From Steromphala cineraria (taxonomy: Eukaryota > Mollusca > Gastropoda > Trochida > Trochidae): a stretch of DNA of 64,000 nt. The notes under the pieces were generated by a model. The model searched no databases, was not told the DNA's origin, and saw only the letters and a program-made list of their open reading frames with translations. Each line of letters starts with the position of its first letter. Positions within the stretch are counted from its first letter, which is position 1. The DNA lies in contig OU744720.1 in assembly GCA_916613615.1 (NCBI GenBank), positions 3,823,749 through 3,887,748 of the forward strand. Reading direction: 5' to 3'. A program made the translations under genes and the position numbers. Of this stretch, positions 58,800-64,000 are shown in pieces.

Positions 58800-61643
58800 T
58801 TTATTGAAATAACAGCTTGTTACATTTTTCAAATATTCGGCCCCTCCAAACATCAGACGATAAAATATGAGTTTTTCCTCAAACGGAGATTGGGCTGAGT
58901 CTTCATCAAAGACTGAGTCTTCATCATTCAATCACTAGGAATTAAAAAAAGCTTGACCTAACTTTGCAACGATAGGGTTGTATTTGCTTTAGCAAAGATA
59001 TTATATTGTAATCAGTAGCAAGGCCATATGACGAACCAAATATGATTAGTTCCATAACATCTTATAGTGTTGTTTTTTGTTAGATGTGCACACACCTTAG
59101 AAATACTCTGCATAATCTAAACTTGCAAAACTTAAAATGCAATCAGAAAAAAAGAAACATTCATTCAATTGTGAAACAATTCCGCTTATTTATGTATCAA
59201 ATTTAAATTTTTACTTTTTCATAACATATTCTATTCTTTATGTTGTAAAGCGCCTTAGAGTGTTTTAATAAGCAGATAGGGCTCTATGTAAATTTTGTGC
59301 ATTATTATTATTTATTTATTAAATCAAACAGTAGATGGTATGATTGAATTACTTTTGCTTATTGAACCTGAACACTGAAGAACAGTGAGTTGATAACAAT
59401 TTTATCTTAACTTATATATATCTAAATGAAAGCATCTTTGAGAGGGATTTTAGAAGTTAGAATGACAATATGGAAAACTTGCTATGGGACGTTTCGACAG
59501 AAGACCCTGTATCGTCAAAAAGTGAAATGCTCACTGACATATTTACAGAATTTGCAACAAGATAACAGACATAAACATCACAATTTACGAACGGTATCGT
59601 TGATTTGTTACGTGAGAATATATACATTAGTTCCCTGCAATAATCATAGTTGACTGTTTGCATCCTACAAGATCAGTATTCAATTCCCCGATGACTGTAA
59701 ACCAACATTGTGCGTGTCATGATTCACTGCATTGCTTAGTGCCTGGACTTAACTGATTTTATTGAAAGCAAGAATAACATGTTATTGAGCAAACAGAAAA
59801 AATGATCTTAGTTGAAAAAGTGAAGATAATGAATAGAGAATGTATTATGAGATAAACTTTTCAAATCAAGTTTCGTGATAAACAAAGCAAGAACGATGAC
59901 AATAAACAGAGAGAATGACCAATATCTCTTATAAAAAAGTCAATATTTGATTTTTAAAATGGTTGCGTTCACACTGTTATTGAAACATAAAAATAAACAT
60001 TACCGTTACTGTTACATTCTCTCCTTTGTTGAGAGGCATTTGGTTCCTTTTAAGGATAGATAATGGAAATACCGAAAGTGTTGTTTCCTGAAAAAAATAC
60101 ATGATCTCAGTTAGGACGAGTTGAATGTTTTTCACGAATCCACAATTCTGACATGAGGGAAAAGAGTGTGACAAAGTGAGTTTCTAATGATTGGGCTTAG
60201 CTTTAGATGAGATGGTGGAAGATTGCCTTTATTACGATTGATTCTAAGCTTCTTTGAGTCGCATTTACATGAAAGAAGTTGAAGGTCAAATACAAACAAT
60301 TTATTTTATTGATGACATCTTCTTTATTCGTAAATAAATGTCCTTATGAGTGCAAAATGATGTTCATCTTTTGGTTTGCCGTTTTTTTTTTACTTCCCGC
60401 CAGAAAATTTTATAATCATGTTAGGCTTCGATTCTGTCTAAGATTGCAGTTTTAGATTATCTGTATTGTAAACATGAAAAACAAAACCCAGCTACTGTTC
60501 TATAGCTCTTACCAAGCAGATTTATCTTTCCAGGAAATGTCACTGGGATTGTATATAACTGATTACAATGTGTTTTATCTCTTCTCGTTACACGTTTTAT
60601 TTTTTGCACCACTTTAGGCTGTTTTATGGTGACATTAAACGTCAGGTTAAAAGTTAATCATCCCTATTGTTGCATTATGACCCTCCTCTGCACTTTAGAA
60701 TAATTTATGTCTTCATTGTAATCTGAAACTACATTTAACTGAAAACGCAAACAATTTAACAATATCTTATTCGTCATTTGACCCTAAAATAAAAAGTTTT
60801 GGAAAATAATTGTTTGTTACCAATAGCACAAAATAGTGTTTTTAAAATTAAAGTTCGACTATATAAAGTGTTTTTACCAAAGGCGCTGCCGTGGACTGAT
60901 GGAAAACTTGAAAGTGTAAACTAGTATTTTATTTCCACCATTTAATACACGACCGATCAAATCAGACTGAATAATAAATAGTCACCGGAGTTAAAAGATA
61001 ACAATGTTCTGATCCTCAGGAGTTTGTACACGGTTTGTTTTCCTCAAGGCCTCTTACTTGCTAAAGAAAATATGCTGTAAAGAGAAATAATGTGCATTGT
61101 TTAATTGTATTAAAACTTAAAGGGCCAGTCCGTGATTTCTTTGATACGAGTGTTAACGTTTGTAAATGGTGTGGTTTGTTAGATAAATTAATACAATCGC
61201 AAATAGTCAAGCAAAAGGGCAAATATGTAACGATTACCATTTTTTAATTTAACAGCTTAAATAGTTTTATATGCTCGTGGCGGCCAACGTAAAATAATTT
61301 GTATTGTTTGTGTTAAATCATGACAAAGACACTAAATGCCTCTGGTTAATTCCTTATCTTCTTTGATTTCCAGGATCTTATGATGAAGATAAATTTTAAA
61401 TGTTTTGTGTGTTTCGTATCAGTAACACCTTTCAGCATTTTACTGATATTGAAATACAATATAGAAACAAAAATCAAGTTGTTAAATTATCACCTGATAT
61501 TTTGTTATCATGGCAGATGAACATATTCCATGTCATTGACTACTATACATTATCTGAGGATTTGACATTTCACTTGTATTCAAAAGCTTATAATTCTGAA
61601 CTTTTAGCATATCGTTTGAGAATTCAAAACAGTTGCTGTGTTA
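58800..61643 (+). repeat. Segmental tandem unit, copy U3 (short form)
   Basis: 58821-58950 resembles 28840-28940 (CTCCAAACAT--GA-GATAAAATATGAGTTT, TTCAATCACTAGGAATTA). 59425-59900 resembles U1/U2 (GATGACTGTAAACCAACATT). 60470-60760 resembles 37020-37290 (AAAACCCAGCTACTGTTCT, TTTTATGGTGACATTAAAC). Large parts of the middle of U1/U2 are missing. It breaks off at about 61643 where U4 begins. Confidence 0.75.
59247..59330 (+). repeat. SINE/LINE-type 3' tail with ATT repeat
   Basis: GTAAAGCGCCTTAGAGTG, then GATAGGGCTCTATGTAAATT and ATTATTATTATTTATTTATT. GCGC-TT-GAG...GCTCTATGTAAA followed by ATT repeats is a widespread retroposon tail in marine animals. Head not found. Confidence 0.5.
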
Positions 61644-64000
61644 GAATGCTACGTCAAAATCTGAATATATTTGGAATTGAACAGTATGCAAAATTTATGA
61701 TACAGTCAGCTTAGTTGAATAGTTGATTTTGGCCGTGAGTTTAGTATGCAGTATTGTTGGTGAAATTTACAATATTTCGATGGTCAAAATAGCATGCTGA
61801 CATAATATGTGTTCAGCTGACTCAAATGGACAATGCTATGATATGACGCAAACAAATATTCATCATATTTGGGACCTTCATTGGTATAATTAAACTATTT
61901 ACAGATCCCTCCACATTTGAAAATGAAATCGCATGGTAAGACTATACATCCTTTCTGTTTTGGAAAATATTGCAACATAGTTATTATTTTTAAATAATCG
62001 TTGACACATCGAGATACTGAAACTCAGACATTCGCATACATCTTATCAAACAACCTTTATTAACCTATTATATCAGTACCTAACTTTTGTCTGCTTAGTG
62101 CGTATTATTTCTATCTTGGAACAACGTTTAGAAATATAATTCTTTGATTGTCTTTGTCTATCATTATACATCTATAATTTAAGATTGAAAACGTTCACAT
62201 GGAATACGACCACGCTGGCTATCGGCTGCTTAAGGGCTGGTCAGAGGTAGACCTTAAACATAGTCGATAATTCTTCGTTTAAGGATTGTCCTAACTTTAA
62301 GGACGATTTCCAGTTACACAACGTTAAAACAAGGTATGTTTAACGCCTGTCCTTAACTAAAGACTATTTAACGACTGCTTCGAGTTACGAGCCCCTGGGC
62401 GCTTATTTCATTGAATATGGTAAATGGGGTAAGCACATTATCAAGCCACAAAATTGCTTGCTCCAATCTTGTTCCACCAACTAAAAAAGTGTTCCTATGG
62501 CTATGATATTTCCAGAAAGTAATATTTGCCGTTGATTAAACATAAACATAGTTATATACAGCAATTATCACGTGAACTATTCCAATTGGGTACAATCTTA
62601 ATTAACCGTTAACTTAAGCAAGTGCATTCCGTGACCAAGAAATTGAAGTTGATGTCCAAGAAATTGAAGTTGATGTCCAAGAAATTGAAGTTGATGAGGT
62701 AGATATTTATTGGCACAGACAACTATCTTTAGGATATAAAGGCCCGCTGTTTAAATGTTGGAAGTGTTGGATGCAGGGTTGAACAAAGAGTGACATCAAG
62801 GTATACACCTGGATACTTTTAGACTTGACATGTCAATATGTGCCTTATAGCAATGGTATTCAACATGGCGCAATTGATGAATAACACATTGTTTACATGG
62901 AAGGCATAAGTTTGCTGTCAATTTTCACAACATTATTCACAATTCGTCTGAATTCAAGAATCTGTAATTATGAAAAATTGCATATATTCAGAAAATATTA
63001 TTTAAAATCTACTAGCACTAGCTAAACTAATTGTTTTAAGTATACATTCACTGATACTGTTTTTGTGTGTGTGGCTCTCTGAACATAGAAATTTTATTTT
63101 GACAAATGTAACTATTAATTTATAAAGACAGGTTTTTGTTCAGAATCATAATGATTATTTGTAAGAATTGCCTCTTTCACAGTTACATATCTTCGGCCAC
63201 TCCAAACATGAGAAGATAAAATATGAGTTTGACCACAAAAAATGGAATACTGAGACCTCACGGTTCAATCACTAGGAATTACAGAAAAACTTTGATATGA
63301 TAGGTAGGTAATGGTTTTAGCTAGGATATTATCTTATCATCATAAGCAAGGTCAGACAATGAACCCAGGATTGCTATTCCACCACTTCTTAGCATTGTGT
63401 CCTTTTAGATGTGAACAATGCAATAAAATATGTAAAATTAAAAAGATTGAATTTAAGTCGAACATTATGTGATATGTTCTGATATATTTTTGATCATTGC
63501 TTCTTTTTTATTTATTTCACTAAAGAAAGGCAGACGAAAACAATTATATTTCAATTAATTTACAACCGCTTAATGAAAGCATCTGTTAAAAAGTTTGATT
63601 CATTCATTGTATGCGACGTTTCTCCACAGTGACCACAGATTCTTGTGTCGTGCTTAAGCAGATGAAAGCTCAATGGAATGTTTTCGGAATTTGCAACAAG
63701 AAAACCAAACTTAACATAAAATATTTTCGAAATATATGTGGTTTTGTTTGGCGAGAATATGTGCGTTACTTCCCAGCAGTAATCCCAGTTGACGGTTTGC
63801 ATCCTACAAGATCAGTATTCAATTCCCAGATGACTGTAAACCAACATTGTGCGTGTCATGATTCACTGCACTGCTTAGTGCCTGGACTTAACTGATTTTA
63901 TTGAAAGCAAGAACAACATGTTATTGAGCAAACAGAAAAAGTGATCCTAGTTGCAAACAGCGATGAGAATGTAATATGAGATAAACTTTTCAGTTTAAGT
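61644..64000 (+). repeat. Segmental tandem unit, copy U4, running off the window
   Basis: 61644-63500 is a near copy of 27320-29157, including the right end of the TIR transposon (GCTTCGAGTTACGAGCCCCT at about 62378). 63508-64000 continues as U1 33150 onward without the 4-kb HINE insertion. It has three units of CCAAGAAATTGAAGTTGATG (62635-62697) where U1 has two (28313-28354). Confidence 0.85.

Noticed and set aside
61400..61714. 104-codon frame at the U3/U4 boundary
   Set aside because: It crosses the duplication junction at about 61643, so it is a chance fusion of two non-coding repeats.

Overview
The window looks like nuclear DNA of a marine mollusc, probably a gastropod. It is AT-rich, has one intron-rich gene and is otherwise full of transposable-element relics. 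The repeat vocabulary is molluscan: elements headed by AGCTCATC followed by TCCG-type microsatellites and CCGTAAACTTT, and SINE-like tails of the type GGCTGAAATATTGCC...AACTCACTCA. Species cannot be fixed from sequence alone. No prokaryotic feature, rRNA, CRISPR or viral gene was seen.

Gene region (about 4.0-23.7 kb, + strand). Fourteen spliced exons (4020-18992) encode the last 559 residues of a DmX-like protein / rabconnectin-3 alpha (DMXL1/DMXL2 family; yeast Rav1 relative), ending in a WD40 beta-propeller. All exon phases join without a break. The 5' part of the gene lies upstream of the window. Notable features are an 18-nt microexon, a TATG microsatellite placed where the polypyrimidine tract should be, and one intron with U12-type (minor spliceosome) donor and branch-site sequences. 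A probable long 3' UTR (to about 23.5-23.7 kb) holds a 13 x 40-bp minisatellite with a three-unit higher-order pattern.

Repeat region (about 23.8-64 kb). I see no convincing protein gene here. It is a diverged tandem array of at least four copies of a large non-coding unit (about 27.3-42.3, 44.1-57.1, 58.8-61.6 and 61.6->64 kb), each decorated with different insertions. Comparing the copies supplies natural empty sites, so several transposons can be delimited closely: Helentron/Pearl-like elements with 146- or 155-bp tandem cores, a 2.1-kb piggyBac-type element, a 349-bp hAT-type MITE with an 8-bp target duplication, a 625-bp MITE with about 60-bp terminal inverted repeats, two mariner-type MITEs and a 1-kb foldback-bearing insertion.

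The most interesting structure is the set of three element families (here A, B, C) that differ in core sequence but share one layout: T-tract, AGYTCAYC, short hairpin, TCCG microsatellite, CCGTAAACTTT, tandem monomers of 145-156 bp, then GRTGAGCT, second hairpin, T-tract. This matches the layout described for Helentron-associated elements (HINEs) such as bivalve Pearl. All interpretation is by eye; no alignment or database search was run.
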